From: Qipengyuania xiamenensis
GTDB taxonomy: Bacteria > Pseudomonadota > Alphaproteobacteria > Sphingomonadales > Sphingomonadaceae
Length of the DNA stretch: 64,000 bases
Direction: 5' to 3'
Assembly: GCF_019711495.1 (NCBI RefSeq)
Contig: NZ_JAIGNM010000002.1
Location: 558,001 to 622,000, forward strand
Below, piece after piece: positions 36,040-46,700 of this stretch. The stretch's first letter is position 1; every line of letters begins with the position of its first letter. The notes below the pieces were generated by a model, which was not told the DNA's origin, made no database searches, and was given only the letters and a program-made list of their open reading frames with translations. Position numbers and translations under genes: made by a program.

Positions 36040-36100
36040 TTGCCCGATCCCTAAATTCTGGTTTCCGGACACCTTTGCCCGCTTGACGGTTCTAAGGGGA

Positions 36101-36107
36101 AAGGAGG
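36101..36107 (+). promoter_or_regulatory. Ribosome-binding site defining a TTG start
   Basis: AAGGAGG ends 5 nt before TTG 36113. No ATG or GTG near it gives the family N-terminus, so this site fixes the rare start of the iron-sulfur subunit. Confidence 0.8.
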
Positions 36108-36112
36108 CGCGC

Positions 36113-36618
<506 letters not shown>

Positions 36619-36622
<4 letters not shown>

Positions 36623-37602
36623 GGCCCTTCCAATACACCCGTGCGCCTTCGCTGGCCGAAGCTTCGGACATGACCGCAGGCGAGGATACGCTTGCCATTG
36701 CAGGCGGAACCAACCTGCTCGACCTCATGAAGTTGCAGGTGGAAACGCCCGGTCAGCTGGCCGACATCAACCGGCTGGGCATTGCGGATGTCGAAGACAC
36801 GGATGATGGCGGCCTGCGCCTCGGCGCGCTTGCCACGAATACCGAAACCGCTGTCCATCAGCGCGTGCGGGCCGACTATCCGGTCCTGTCGCGCGCGATC
36901 CTGGCCGGCGCTACGCAGCAGTTGCGCAACAAGGCCACCAATGGCGGCAATCTGTGCCAGCGCACCCGGTGCTTCTACTTCACCAATATCGACCAGCCCT
37001 GCAACAAGCGCGAACCGGGCACCGGCTGCGGGGCGATCGACGGCATCGCAAAACTCCACGCGGTCCTGGGCACGAGCGACCAATGCATCGCGACTTATCC
37101 GGGCGACATGGCCGTGGCCCTGAGCGCGCTTGGCGCGACAGTGCAGATTTCGGGCGACAAGGGCGAGCGCAGTGTGCCGGTGCGCGACTTTCACCTGCTG
37201 CCGGGCGATACGCCATGGATCGAGAACGTGCTCGAAGCGGGCGAGATAATCACTGGGATCACCCTCCCTCCACCAGTTGGCGGCACACAAATCTATCGCA
37301 AGGTGCGCGAGCGATCGTCCTATGCCTTCGCGCTGGTCTCCGTCGCTGCAATCGTCGAACTAAAGGACGGCAAGTTTTCCCGCGCCGACCTCGCCTTCGG
37401 CGGTTTGGCGCACAAGCCGTGGCATGATCCGCGCGTCGGAGAAGCCCTTTTGGGGCAGCCACCCTCGGACGCGCTCTTCGACAAGGCCGCCAATATCCTG
37501 CTGGAGGATGCGCGCGGGTTTGGCGAGAACGATTTCAAGATACCGCTCACGCGGCGGACACTTCACGCCGTCCTGGTGCAGGCGACGGAGAAGGCAGCAT
37601 GA
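36619..37602 (+). CDS. paoB: FAD-binding subunit of the molybdenum hydroxylase with [4Fe-4S] loop
   Basis: 327 aa. FAD-binding motif AIAGGTNLLDLMK (about 27-40) and ATNGGNLCQRTRCFYF (about 110-125). The Cys-rich insert continues QPCNKREPGTGCGAIDG, the four-cysteine loop that binds an extra [4Fe-4S] cluster in PaoB/YagS and 4-hydroxybenzoyl-CoA reductase-like proteins. LALGGLAHKPW-like AFGGLAHKPWHDPRVGEAL is the C-terminal CO-dehydrogenase flavoprotein domain. Start ATG 36619 overlaps the upstream stop, and its own stop overlaps the Mo-subunit start. Confidence 0.92.
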
Positions 37603-39788
37603 CCGTTCATTTCAAGCAGGACGAGCCAGACAATTCCAACCGCCTCGACGGCATGAAGCAGGGCGTGCTGGGCAAGCCCCTGCCGCGCATCGAGGGGCTG
37701 GCCAAAGTCACCGGCACCGCGCCCTATGCCGCCGAATATCACATAGATGATTGTGCCGAGGGTGTGCTGGTCACTTCGACCATCACGCGCGGCGAGGTAA
37801 CCTCCGTCGATCGGGCAAGCGTGCTGTCCATGCCCGGCGTGATCGCGGTGGTCGACGATGAAAAACTCTGCACTCGCGCGGCACAGGGCACGGCCAACGA
37901 AGCGCCCATGCAGGGGCCGGGGCAGGTCTGCTACTGGGGACAGCCAATCGCGCTGGTGGTTGCCGAAACCTTCGAACAGGCGCGCGACGCTGCCAAGCAT
38001 CTGAAGGTAGAATATCGCGAGGAAAACGGCGCTGCGCTCGACCCGAACGCGGTCGAACCGGAGGAGCAGGAGGACGAGACCGTTCACCAGGGCGATCTGG
38101 CGCATGCGATGGCCAAAGCTGCGCACAGCGTCGACGTGACCTATACCACCAAGGGTCATGCCTCGGCCGCCATGGAGCCGCATGCCGCCATCGCGCAATG
38201 GGACGGCGACAAGCTGACCGTTCATGCCTCGCTCCAGATGCTCAACTACAACATCACCGAGCTTGCCGATGCGCTGGATATGGAAGAGGAAAACATCCGG
38301 CTCATATCCCGCTTTGTCGGGGGCGGGTTCGGATCCAAGCTTGGAATCAGCGAAGAGGTGGTCGCAGCCGCGCTGGCGGCGAAACAGATCGGGCGGCCGG
38401 TCCGCGTCGTGCAGTCGCGCCAGCAGGTCTTCCAGACGGTCATGCGTCGCAGCGAAACCACGCAGCGCCTGCGCCTTGCAGCCGATAGCGATGGAAAGCT
38501 CACCGGCTTCGGCCATGAAGCGCTGGTGTCGAACCTTCCCGGCGAAAGCTTTGCCGAGCCCGTCCTGCAATCCTCGCATTTCCTCTATGGCGGCGAAAAC
38601 CGCGAACTGATGCTCAAGGTTGCCCGCATCCACCGTATGACAGCCGGATCGGTGCGCGCTCCGGGAGAAGCGGTGGGTATGCCGGCGCTCGAAGGCGCGA
38701 TGGATGTACTGGCAGAAAAGGTCGGCATCGATCCAGTGGAGCTGCGCCTGCGCAACATACCCGAGCAAGATCCCGAAGAAGACCTGCCGTTCTCCTCTCA
38801 CAAGCTTGCCGATTGTCTGAAGCAGGGGGCTGAGGCTTTTGGCTGGGACAACGGTCCCCGCAAACCGCGCCAGCGGCGCGAGGGCGAGTGGTGGATAGGC
38901 ACGGGAATGGCCAGCGCCGCACGGGTGCACAACATTGCCGAGGCGAAGGCTCGCGTTACGCTGAAGGCCGACGGCACGGCGCTCGTCGAAACCGATATGA
39001 CCGATATCGGCACCGGGACCTACACCATCCTCGCGCAGATCGCCGGGGAGATGCTGGGGCTGGATCCGGAGCAGGTCCTGGTCGAACTGGGCGATACGCG
39101 CCATCCGCGCGGTCCCGGTTCTGGCGGCAGTTGGGGCGCGGCTTCTATCGGCTCGGCGGTCTACGTCGCGTGCAAGGTGATCCGCGAGGAACTGGCCAAG
39201 AAAGTGGGCATCAGCGAGGAAGAGCTCGAACTTAGCGAAGGGAAAACCGCTACCGGCGAGTCTCTTACGGACCTTCTGGAAGGCAACGACCTTGCTCGCG
39301 AAGGCCATTACGAGCCGGGCGATATCGAGGACGATTACACCGCCTCTGGGTTCGGCGCATTCTTCGCCGAAGTGCGCGTCAACCACTACACCGGTGAAAC
39401 CCGCGTCGAACGCATGCTTGGCGCGTTCGGCTTCGGGCGCGTGCTCAATGCCAAAACCGCGCGTTCGCAATGCATTGGCGGCATTACCTGGAGCATCGGC
39501 GTGGCTCTGACCGAGGCGCTGGAATTCGATCCCCGCGACGGACACCTCGTCAACTGCGACCTCGCCGAATATCACGTGCCCGTTCACCGCGACGTCCCCG
39601 ATCTCGAGGTCGTGCTGGTCGAGGAACGCGATGGTGCGGCAAGTCCGATCCAGGCCAAGGGTATTGGAGAGCTCGGCATGTGCGGCGGAGCAGCAGCTAT
39701 CGCCAACGCGATCTACAACGCCTGCGGAGCACGGCTGTACGATTACCCGATGACACCGGACCGCGTCCTCGCAGCGATGCCCGACTGA
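37599..39788 (+). CDS. paoC: Molybdopterin-binding catalytic subunit (PaoC/xanthine dehydrogenase large-subunit type)
   Basis: 729 aa. The N-terminal domain has the EGLAKVTGTAPYAAEY signature; cofactor contacts are SRFVGGGFGSKLG and the GTYTILAQIAGEML region; the catalytic base Glu is in GIGELGMCGGAAAIANAIYNACG. The enzyme hydroxylates an aldehyde or N-heterocycle using water, with the cofactor likely MCD. The length is that of YagR/PaoC rather than the longer CoxL. It starts with an ATGA overlap and ends with TGATG into the XdhC-like gene. Substrate unknown. Confidence 0.92.
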   Translation: MTVHFKQDEPDNSNRLDGMKQGVLGKPLPRIEGLAKVTGTAPYAAEYHIDDCAEGVLVTSTITRGEVTSVDRASVLSMPGVIAVVDDEKLCTRAAQGTANEAPMQGPGQVCYWGQPIALVVAETFEQARDAAKHLKVEYREENGAALDPNAVEPEEQEDETVHQGDLAHAMAKAAHSVDVTYTTKGHASAAMEPHAAIAQWDGDKLTVHASLQMLNYNITELADALDMEEENIRLISRFVGGGFGSKLGISEEVVAAALAAKQIGRPVRVVQSRQQVFQTVMRRSETTQRLRLAADSDGKLTGFGHEALVSNLPGESFAEPVLQSSHFLYGGENRELMLKVARIHRMTAGSVRAPGEAVGMPALEGAMDVLAEKVGIDPVELRLRNIPEQDPEEDLPFSSHKLADCLKQGAEAFGWDNGPRKPRQRREGEWWIGTGMASAARVHNIAEAKARVTLKADGTALVETDMTDIGTGTYTILAQIAGEMLGLDPEQVLVELGDTRHPRGPGSGGSWGAASIGSAVYVACKVIREELAKKVGISEEELELSEGKTATGESLTDLLEGNDLAREGHYEPGDIEDDYTASGFGAFFAEVRVNHYTGETRVERMLGAFGFGRVLNAKTARSQCIGGITWSIGVALTEALEFDPRDGHLVNCDLAEYHVPVHRDVPDLEVVLVEERDGAASPIQAKGIGELGMCGGAAAIANAIYNACGARLYDYPMTPDRVLAAMPD

Positions 39789-40639
39789 TGCTGGCTGACT
39801 TCACGAGCGATGTCGCGCGCGACGAGGATCACCTCGCGCTCGCCGCCGCGTGCCAGCCGGGTGTCGGGCTATGCACTATCGTCGGAATTGAGGGCAGTTT
39901 CTCGCGGCGTCTCGGAGCGCAGCTGGCGGTCCTCCCGGATGGGTCTACGGTTGGCGATCTGGCGGACAGTTGTCTTGAGCGCCAGCTGGTCTCGGACATG
40001 ACGGCGACACAGGGTTCAAGGGTAATCCGTTATGGGCGTGGCTCTGCGAAAATCGATTTCCGCCTCCCGTGTGGAGGTGGACTGGATATCCTGCTCGAAC
40101 CGGCGCCGGATCGTGCGGCCTGTCGGTCTGCATTTGAAGCGCTGCGGACGCGTCGTCCGGCCCGGTTAACATTCGAGGACGGCAGGCATCTGTTCGAACG
40201 CACCTATCTGCCATCGCTGAAACTCGTAGTTATGGGGGAGGGGCCGGAACTAGATGCCGTGGCCTCCCTGTGTTCGGCGATGAAGATCGATGTGGAAGTA
40301 TATTCGAGAGATGACCTCGCTCTCGGCCAAGCGCCGCGAAATGTGAATTACGATCTCTGGACGGCCTGCCTCCTTCTGTTCCACGATCACGAATGGGAAC
40401 TGGCCCTGCTCGAACAAGCGCTGGCGAGCGAGGCTTTTTACGTGGGAGCGCAAGGCGGAGAGAGGGCGCGGGCAGACCGTATACTTGCGCTTGCCGCGCG
40501 CGGCGTTCCGGAGGAGCAGATCGCGCGACTGACGAGCCCGATCGGACTGATGCCTACCTGCAAATCGCCGCGAGCCCTCGCATTGTCGGCGTTGTCCGAA
40601 ATAGTCGGTCGCTACGAGCAGATGCGTGCGGTCGCCTGA
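39788..40639 (+). CDS. XdhC/PaoD-like molybdenum-cofactor insertion chaperone
   Basis: 283 aa. An N-terminal XdhC/CoxI domain (GLCTIVGIEGSFSRRLGAQLAV, then CGGGLDILLEP) and a C-terminal Rossmann-like domain (LKLVVMGEGPELDAVASL ... GLMPTCKSPRALALSALSEIV) are visible. XdhC-type proteins bind the sulfurated Mo cofactor and load it into the apoenzyme. The start ATG shares one base with the paoC stop (TGATG). The C-terminal region is shorter and less conserved than E. coli PaoD, but the place in the operon supports the role. Confidence 0.88.
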   Translation: MLADFTSDVARDEDHLALAAACQPGVGLCTIVGIEGSFSRRLGAQLAVLPDGSTVGDLADSCLERQLVSDMTATQGSRVIRYGRGSAKIDFRLPCGGGLDILLEPAPDRAACRSAFEALRTRRPARLTFEDGRHLFERTYLPSLKLVVMGEGPELDAVASLCSAMKIDVEVYSRDDLALGQAPRNVNYDLWTACLLLFHDHEWELALLEQALASEAFYVGAQGGERARADRILALAARGVPEEQIARLTSPIGLMPTCKSPRALALSALSEIVGRYEQMRAVA

Positions 40640-41177
40640 GCTGAAGACCGGTGTGGTGCTGCTTGCCGCTGGGCAAGGGAGACGGTTTGGCGGCGGCAAG
40701 CTCACCGCCCAATTTCGTGGGCGCCCCTTGTGGGAATGCGCCGCGGAAACCGCAGAGAATGTCAATTTCAGCGAGCGCGTTCTCGTGGTTGGTCCCAAGA
40801 GCCCGATCCGAAGTCGGCCGACCTGGAGGCTGGTCGAAAATCCGGTTGCAGAACAGGGCATGGGCACCTCGATTGCTGCAGGAGTGCGCGCGCTGACCGA
40901 CTGCGATCGCGTGATCGTCATGCTCGCCGACATGCCGCTGGTTTCCCGCACGCATCTTGGCAGCCTCTTCTCGGCGCAGGGTGTGGCTTTCACCCGTTAT
41001 CCGGATGGCACTGCAGGATGTCCGGCGATATTCACGCGCTCCGAGTTCCCGCTGCTGGTATCCCTGGCAGGGGACAGGGGCGCACGGAGCCTCGACCTGA
41101 CGGACGCCGAGCTTGTCTCTCCCCAGCACGAGAAGGAGCTTTTCGATGTCGATGAAGTTCGCGACCTGGATCGGTAG
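40626..41177 (+). CDS. MobA/MocA-like nucleotidyltransferase for molybdopterin cytosine dinucleotide
   Basis: 183 aa NTP-transferase. It has the nucleotide-binding VLLAAGQGRRFGGGKL (about 11-26), MGTSIAAGVRAL and MLADMPLV metal-binding motifs characteristic of MocA/MobA-like proteins. MocA makes the cytosine dinucleotide form of the cofactor used by this enzyme class, which fits its place last in the operon. The start is GTG 40626, overlapping the XdhC-like gene by 14 nt. Confidence 0.88.
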   Translation: MRSPELKTGVVLLAAGQGRRFGGGKLTAQFRGRPLWECAAETAENVNFSERVLVVGPKSPIRSRPTWRLVENPVAEQGMGTSIAAGVRALTDCDRVIVMLADMPLVSRTHLGSLFSAQGVAFTRYPDGTAGCPAIFTRSEFPLLVSLAGDRGARSLDLTDAELVSPQHEKELFDVDEVRDLDR

Positions 41178-41290
41178 AATTTGGCCGAATAGCGTCGAAA
41201 CGCCGGTCAATTCTCAGAGCTTGTGAGGAAGCCGGACACTGAAGGCCAGCCGCAAAGCGTGCTGGACAGTGCTTCTGGTTTTGAAGGAAA

Positions 41291-41365
41291 TGGCTCCCCG
41301 AGTTGGATTCGAACCAACGACCAAGTGATTAACAGTCACCTACTCTACCGCTGAGCTATCGGGGA
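41291..41365 (-). tRNA. tRNA-Asn(GTT)
   Basis: 75 nt including encoded CCA. Acceptor TCCCCGA pairs with TCGGGGA, discriminator G, and the anticodon loop CTGTTAA gives GTT. The D arm GCTC...GAGT and T arm GGTTCGAATCC are intact. It stands between the Mo-enzyme operon and nadK. Confidence 0.97.
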
Positions 41366-41386
41366 GCAACCCGAAGGCAGGCCGCG

Positions 41387-41415
41387 CGTATATGGACGTG
41401 ATTTGGGTTTTGCAA
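41387..41415 (-). promoter_or_regulatory. Promoter of tRNA-Asn
   Basis: On the minus strand, TTGCAA (41415-41410) and TATACG (41392-41387) with 17 nt between; transcription would begin about 15 nt before the tRNA. Confidence 0.6.
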
Positions 41416-41461
41416 GCGGGGTTTTGGAAAAATTTGGGCGGTCGCAACAACACCGTTGCAA

Positions 41462-42247
41462 TCAGACCACGAACTGCTCCGAAACGATGCGTTCATCGAG
41501 CGCATGACCCGGGTCGAAAAGCAGGGTGAGCTCGTTCTCGCGCGAGATTTCGAGGCGGACCTCCGCGATGTTTCGCAGTTCCCTCTGGTCGGCCACGGCC
41601 GAAACGGGGCGCTTGTCGGATTCGATCACGCGGAAGGTCACGCGGCTGCGGTCGGGCAGGATAGCCCCTTTCCAGCGGCGGGGGCGGAAAGCCGAAATCG
41701 GCGTCAGGGCCAGCAACTGGGAATCGAGCGGCAGGATCGGGCCGTCGGCGGAAAGGTTATAGGCAGTCGAGCCCGCAGGGGTCGACAGCAGTACACCGTC
41801 GCAGACCAGTTCCTTGATGCGGACCTTGTCGTCCACCGACACTTCGATCTTCGCTGTCTGACGTGTTTCACGCAGCAGCGAGACCTCGTTGATGGCGCAG
41901 AAGCGATGCGTTTCACCGTCCTGCGTGACCGCTTCCATTGCAAGCGGTGCAATGGTGTGCGGCTTGGCGCGAGCGATTCGCCCAAGCAGTTTGTCGGGTT
42001 GGCGGTTCTTGTTCATCAGGAAGCCGACCGTGCCGAGATTCACGCCATAGGCAGGCAGGATGCGTCCTTCGTCGAGCATCGCGTGCAGGCTCTGGAGCAT
42101 GAATCCATCGCCGCCGATGACCACCACGGCATCGGCATCTTCCATGGAAACCCAATCGGTTAGGGGGCGAAAAACGGTCTCCGCCGCTTCCTGCGCGCGG
42201 TCGGAATCCGATACGAGCAGCGCCAGTCGTTCAAATTCGGACATCAT
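41462..42247 (-). CDS. nadK: NAD kinase
   Basis: 261 aa, phosphorylates NAD to NADP. The ATP/NAD motif is AVVVIGGDGFMLQSLH (GGDG at about 45-48), the NE motif is in CAINEVSLLR, and DGVLLSTPAGSTAYNLSADGPI is the conserved glycine-rich substrate segment. Two adjacent ATG codons (42247 and 42244) could start it. Length is usual for alphaproteobacteria. It is divergent from the EAL-domain gene. Confidence 0.95.
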   Translation of the reverse strand: MMSEFERLALLVSDSDRAQEAAETVFRPLTDWVSMEDADAVVVIGGDGFMLQSLHAMLDEGRILPAYGVNLGTVGFLMNKNRQPDKLLGRIARAKPHTIAPLAMEAVTQDGETHRFCAINEVSLLRETRQTAKIEVSVDDKVRIKELVCDGVLLSTPAGSTAYNLSADGPILPLDSQLLALTPISAFRPRRWKGAILPDRSRVTFRVIESDKRPVSAVADQRELRNIAEVRLEISRENELTLLFDPGHALDERIVSEQFVV

Positions 42248-42372
42248 CCGTTCCGTCTGCGTTGCCCCACTACCTTTGCAGAGCCTCGCTAATCCCTATG
42301 GGCCGCTGTCCCATTTGGCAACAAATGGTAAAACATGGCTAACATTTCGTTAACCGGTGCTAAGGGAGGGCG

Positions 42373-43692
42373 ATGGCAAGCATGCCCGACACTGTGGATA
42401 GAGATTCGCGTGACGCCCTGACCGGGCTTGGCGATGTGCAGCAATTGCGCCGCACGATCGCCAATTGGTGCGCGGATTGGCCGGGCGATTCCGGCCCCTG
42501 TCCGATCCATGCGATGCTCATCACCCTCGGACGGATTGAAACCGTGAACGTCGCGTTCGGCGAAAATGCCGGTGACGGTGCACTTGTCGAAGTCGCCCAG
42601 CGCATCCGCCATTTCGCAGCCGATGAACTCGAAAGCACGGCCTGGCTGGCGACCCGCCTTTCTGGCAGCAGCTTCATGCTCGTTTCCATGGGTGAATGTT
42701 CGCGCGAACGCTGGCAATGGCTGGCAGAGGCGCTGGCCGATGCGCTGGCAGCTCCCATCGCCAATCCGGATGGCGGCAGCAGCCTGCGCCTGTGGCCGCG
42801 TATTTCGCTGATGCGTTCGGGCGAAAACGACAATGCGGACAGCATGCTCGACCGGCTGTCCGAAGTCGCCTCGCGCATGCGGATGTCGCATGGCCGCCGT
42901 ATCGACTGGTCGAGCGGAGCGGTGGATGCATCGCCGCGCTCGAACATCGAACTCGAAGCCGACCTGCTTGCCGCGATTGACCGGGACGAGATCGAGATCC
43001 TCTTCCAGCCGCAATATTCGCTGGTGGATGACCGCATCGTCGGTGCCGAAGCCCTCGCGCGCTGGCATCACCCGGTCGTGGGCCAGATCAGCGCGGGCAC
43101 CCTGTTCCAGATTGCCGAACGCGCCGACCATATCGCGCAGCTTTCGCGTCATATCGCCCGCCGAGCGCTCGAGCATGCCACGAGCTGGCCTGACAACATG
43201 CAGCTTTCGCTCAACATCACGCCTGCAGACCTGGCGGTGGAGAATTTCGCGATCGAATTCGCGCGTCTTGCAGAAAAGATCGGTTTCTCGCTGAACCGGA
43301 TCACGCTGGAAATCACCGAACAGGTGCTGCTTGCCGACCTCGAACGGGTCGGACGCGTACTCCAGCAGCTCAAGGTCCTCGATGTGACCGTCGCACTGGA
43401 CGATTTCGGCGCGGGCTTCTGCAACTTCCGCTATCTCAAGGTCCTGCCGATCGATTGCATCAAGCTGGACCGGTCGATGGTCGAAGGTGTGCTGGAGGAT
43501 GAGCGGGATCGTGCGGTTTTCCGTGCCATCATGGGAATGGCAAAGGCGCTCGACCTGCGCGTTCTGGTCGAGGGTATCGAGACCGAGCGCCAGCGCGATT
43601 TCTGCGCGGCCGAGGATTGCGAATTCTATCAGGGCTTCCTGCGCGCCGAACCGATGGCGCCGCATGCTTTCGTCAATCTCGCTTCACGCTAG
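42373..43692 (+). CDS. Degenerate GGDEF - intact EAL cyclic-di-GMP phosphodiesterase
   Basis: 439 aa. Residues about 14-180 are a GGDEF-like domain in which the signature is RLSGSSF (SGSSF at 97-101), so no cyclase activity is expected. Residues about 195-435 are an EAL domain with all catalytic residues: EAL (226-228), Asn281, Glu313 in EITE, Asp343-Asp344 in LDDFGAG, Lys364, Glu400 in EGIE and Gln420 in YQGF. It should break down cyclic di-GMP, with the first domain perhaps sensing GTP. No membrane segment. GGGAGGG precedes the ATG. Confidence 0.93.
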   Translation: MASMPDTVDRDSRDALTGLGDVQQLRRTIANWCADWPGDSGPCPIHAMLITLGRIETVNVAFGENAGDGALVEVAQRIRHFAADELESTAWLATRLSGSSFMLVSMGECSRERWQWLAEALADALAAPIANPDGGSSLRLWPRISLMRSGENDNADSMLDRLSEVASRMRMSHGRRIDWSSGAVDASPRSNIELEADLLAAIDRDEIEILFQPQYSLVDDRIVGAEALARWHHPVVGQISAGTLFQIAERADHIAQLSRHIARRALEHATSWPDNMQLSLNITPADLAVENFAIEFARLAEKIGFSLNRITLEITEQVLLADLERVGRVLQQLKVLDVTVALDDFGAGFCNFRYLKVLPIDCIKLDRSMVEGVLEDERDRAVFRAIMGMAKALDLRVLVEGIETERQRDFCAAEDCEFYQGFLRAEPMAPHAFVNLASR

Positions 43693-43700
43693 TCCTGCGC

Positions 43701-46700
43701 TCAGGCCGCGGCCTTCTGGCGCTTCTTCGCTTTCCTGACGATTCCCGACAGACCCTTGGTGAGCTGGAACAGGCCGTTGAGGCGGCTTTCCGGTGAATTC
43801 CAAGCGCGGCTGATGACCAGCTTCATGTCGGGACGCAGCTTTGCCGTGCCTTGCAGTCGGTCGACATAGGCGATGAGGCCCGGGCCGTCGGGGAAGTCGT
43901 CATTATGGAAAGTGACGAGCGTACCGGCCGCGCCGACATCGATCTTGGCGATGTTTGCCTCGATCGCCTGCAGCTTGATCTGGATGAGGCGGACGAGGTT
44001 CTCGGTTGCCGAGGGAAGCGGTCCGAAGCGGTCGATCATCTCGGCGGCCAGCGACTCGATTTCGCCCTGGCTCTCCGCGTCGTTGAGGCGGCGATAGAGC
44101 GCCATGCGCACGGCGAGATCCGGGACGTAGTCTTCCGGGATCATGATAGGCGCGTCGACCGTGATCTGCGGGCTGACACGCTCGGGCTTGGCCTCGAGGC
44201 CGAGTTCGCCGGCCTTTGCGGCGAGGATCGCGTCTTCCAGCATCGATTGGTAGAGTTCGAAGCCGACTTCGCGGATATGGCCCGACTGCTCGTCGCCCAA
44301 AAGGTTGCCCGCGCCGCGAATATCGAGATCGTGGCTGGCGAGTTGAAAGCCTGCGCCGAGGCTGTCGAGATCGCCGAGCACCTTGAGGCGCTTCTCCGCG
44401 ACTTCGGATAGCGCCACGTCCTTCTCATAGGTCAGGTACGCATAGGCGCGCAGCTTGGATCGGCCCACGCGGCCGCGCAGCTGGTAGAGCTGGGCGAGGC
44501 CGAAAATGTCGGCGCGGTGGATGATGATGGTGTTCGCGCTCGGCAGGTCGAGCCCGCTTTCGACGATCGTTGTGGCGAGAAGGACGTCGTACTTGCCCTC
44601 GTAGAAGGCGCTCATTCGCTCTTCGATTTCGCCTGCGCCCATCTGGCCGTGAGCGGGGACGAATTTCACTTCGGGCACATTCTCGTGGAGCCAGTCGGAA
44701 ATCTGCTCCATGTCCGAAATGCGCGGTACGACGATGAAGCTCTGACCGCCGCGATGGTGCTCGCGCAGCAGCGCCTCGCGCATCACCATGTCGTCCCATT
44801 CCATAACGTAGGTGCGCACCGCTAGGCGGTCGACCGGCGGGGTCTGGATGGTTGAGAGTTCGCGCAGGCCCGTCATCGCCATCTGCAGCGTGCGCGGTAT
44901 GGGCGTGGCTGTCAGCGTCAGCATGTGCACGTCGGCGCGCAGCTGCTTCAACTTCTCCTTGTGCGTGACGCCGAAGCGCTGTTCCTCGTCCACGATAACG
45001 AGGCCGAGGTTCTTGAACTTCGTGTTCTTCGACAGGATCGCGTGGGTGCCGACCACGATGTCGATATCGCCCTTTTCCAGTCCCTCGCGCGTGTTCTTCA
45101 TCTCGTTCGACGGGACTAGGCGCGACAAGCGGCCGACCTTGAGCGGGAAGCCTGAGAAACGCTGGCGGAAATTCTCGTAATGCTGGCGGGCGAGCAGGGT
45201 GGTGGGGGCGACCACGGCCACCTGCTGGCCATTCATAGCGGCGACGAAGGCGGCGCGCAGCGCGACTTCGGTTTTGCCGAAACCGACATCGCCACAGACC
45301 AGCCGGTCCATCGGCTTGCCGCTCTCCAGATCGCTCAGCACATCGGCGATTGCGCGTTCCTGGTCGTCGGTTTCCTCGTATTGGAAGCGGTCGAGGAACT
45401 GGTTGTAGGTCGGCTCGTCGATCTCGAGCACGGGTGCTTTCTTGAGCGCACGCTGGGCGGCAACCTGCATCAATTCGCCCGCAATCTCGCGGATACGTTC
45501 TTTCAGACGGGCGCGGCGCTTTTGCCATGCTTCCCCGCCGAGCCGGTCCAGCATGACCGCCTCTTCGGATGACCCGTAGCGGCTGAGGACGTCGATGTTC
45601 TCGACCGGTATGAAGAGCTTGTCGCCGCCCTTGTATTCGAGCTGGACGCAGTCGTGCTGCGATTTGCCTACCGGGACTGGCTGCAGGCCAAGATATTTGC
45701 CGATGCCGTGTTCGGTATGGACGATCAGGTCGCCGACCGAGAGCGCCTGAAGCTCGGCTAGGAAGGCGTCTGCATCCTTGCGCTTCTTCTTGCGGCGCAC
45801 GAGCCGGTCGCCAAGGATGTCCTGCTCGGTGAGCAGTTCCATCTGGTCGTTGGCGAAACTGGCTTCGAGTGGCAGCACCATCGCGGCGGGCTTGCCCTTG
45901 GCCGAAAGGCCGAGCGCTTCCTGCCAGCTATCCGCCAGTTGCACATCGGCGCCGGCTTCCGTGAGGATCGAGGCGATACGCGCGCGGCTGCCGGTGGAGT
46001 AGGCCGCGAGCAGCGGGCGCTTGCCCGCCTTGCCCAGCGCTTTGAGGTGATCGGCCAGCACCGGATAGACATTGTCGCCGCGGGCACGTTCGGGCGCGAA
46101 ATCGCGGCCCGAGCGGAAACCGAAGTCGATGACACTGTCGCTTTCAGGTTCGTCGAATGTCGTAGCGCGGTGTGCGGGAGCCTCGACCAGCGCGGATTTG
46201 AACTCTTCCTCCGTGAGGTAGAGGGTATCGGGCTTCAGCGGGCGGTAGCTGCCCTTGGCCTGACCACTCGCCGCCTTGCGCTGATCGTAATAGTCGGTGA
46301 CGTCCTTGATGCGCTCGTCCGCCGCGGCGAGGCTGGCGTTGTCGATGACCACCGTGTCCTTGTCGTCGAGGTGGTCGAACAGCGTCACCAGCCGTTCTTC
46401 GAACAGCGGCAGCCAGTGCTCCATGCCGGCAAGGCGCCGGCCCTCGCTCACCGCCTCGTAGAGCGGGTCCTGCGTGGCGCTGGCACCGAACATCTCGCGA
46501 TACCGGCTGCGGAAACGCTTGATGCTGTCTTCGTCGAGCAGCGCTTCGCTGGCCGGCAGCAGTAAATGGTTGTCGAGCCGCCCGGTGCTCATCTGCGTAT
46601 TGGGATCGAAGCTGCGCAGCGATTCCAGCTCGTCGCCGAAGAAGTCGAGGCGGAGCGCTTCGTCGAGGCCCGAAGGGAACACGTCCACGATCGATCCGCG

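Noticed and set aside
37563..39587. Long antisense frame (674 codons) opposite the Mo-hydroxylase large subunit; similar long frames lie opposite secA (24276-26156), S9 peptidase and mfd.
   Set aside because: High GC in third codon positions of real genes removes stop codons from the opposite strand. The antisense proteins are rich in His, Arg and Asp and resemble no family.
41291..41365. tRNA-Asn, tRNA-Pro and tRNA-Asp as integration sites of mobile elements.
   Set aside because: I see no integrase, no repeated 3'-tRNA sequence and no change of gene style next to any of them.
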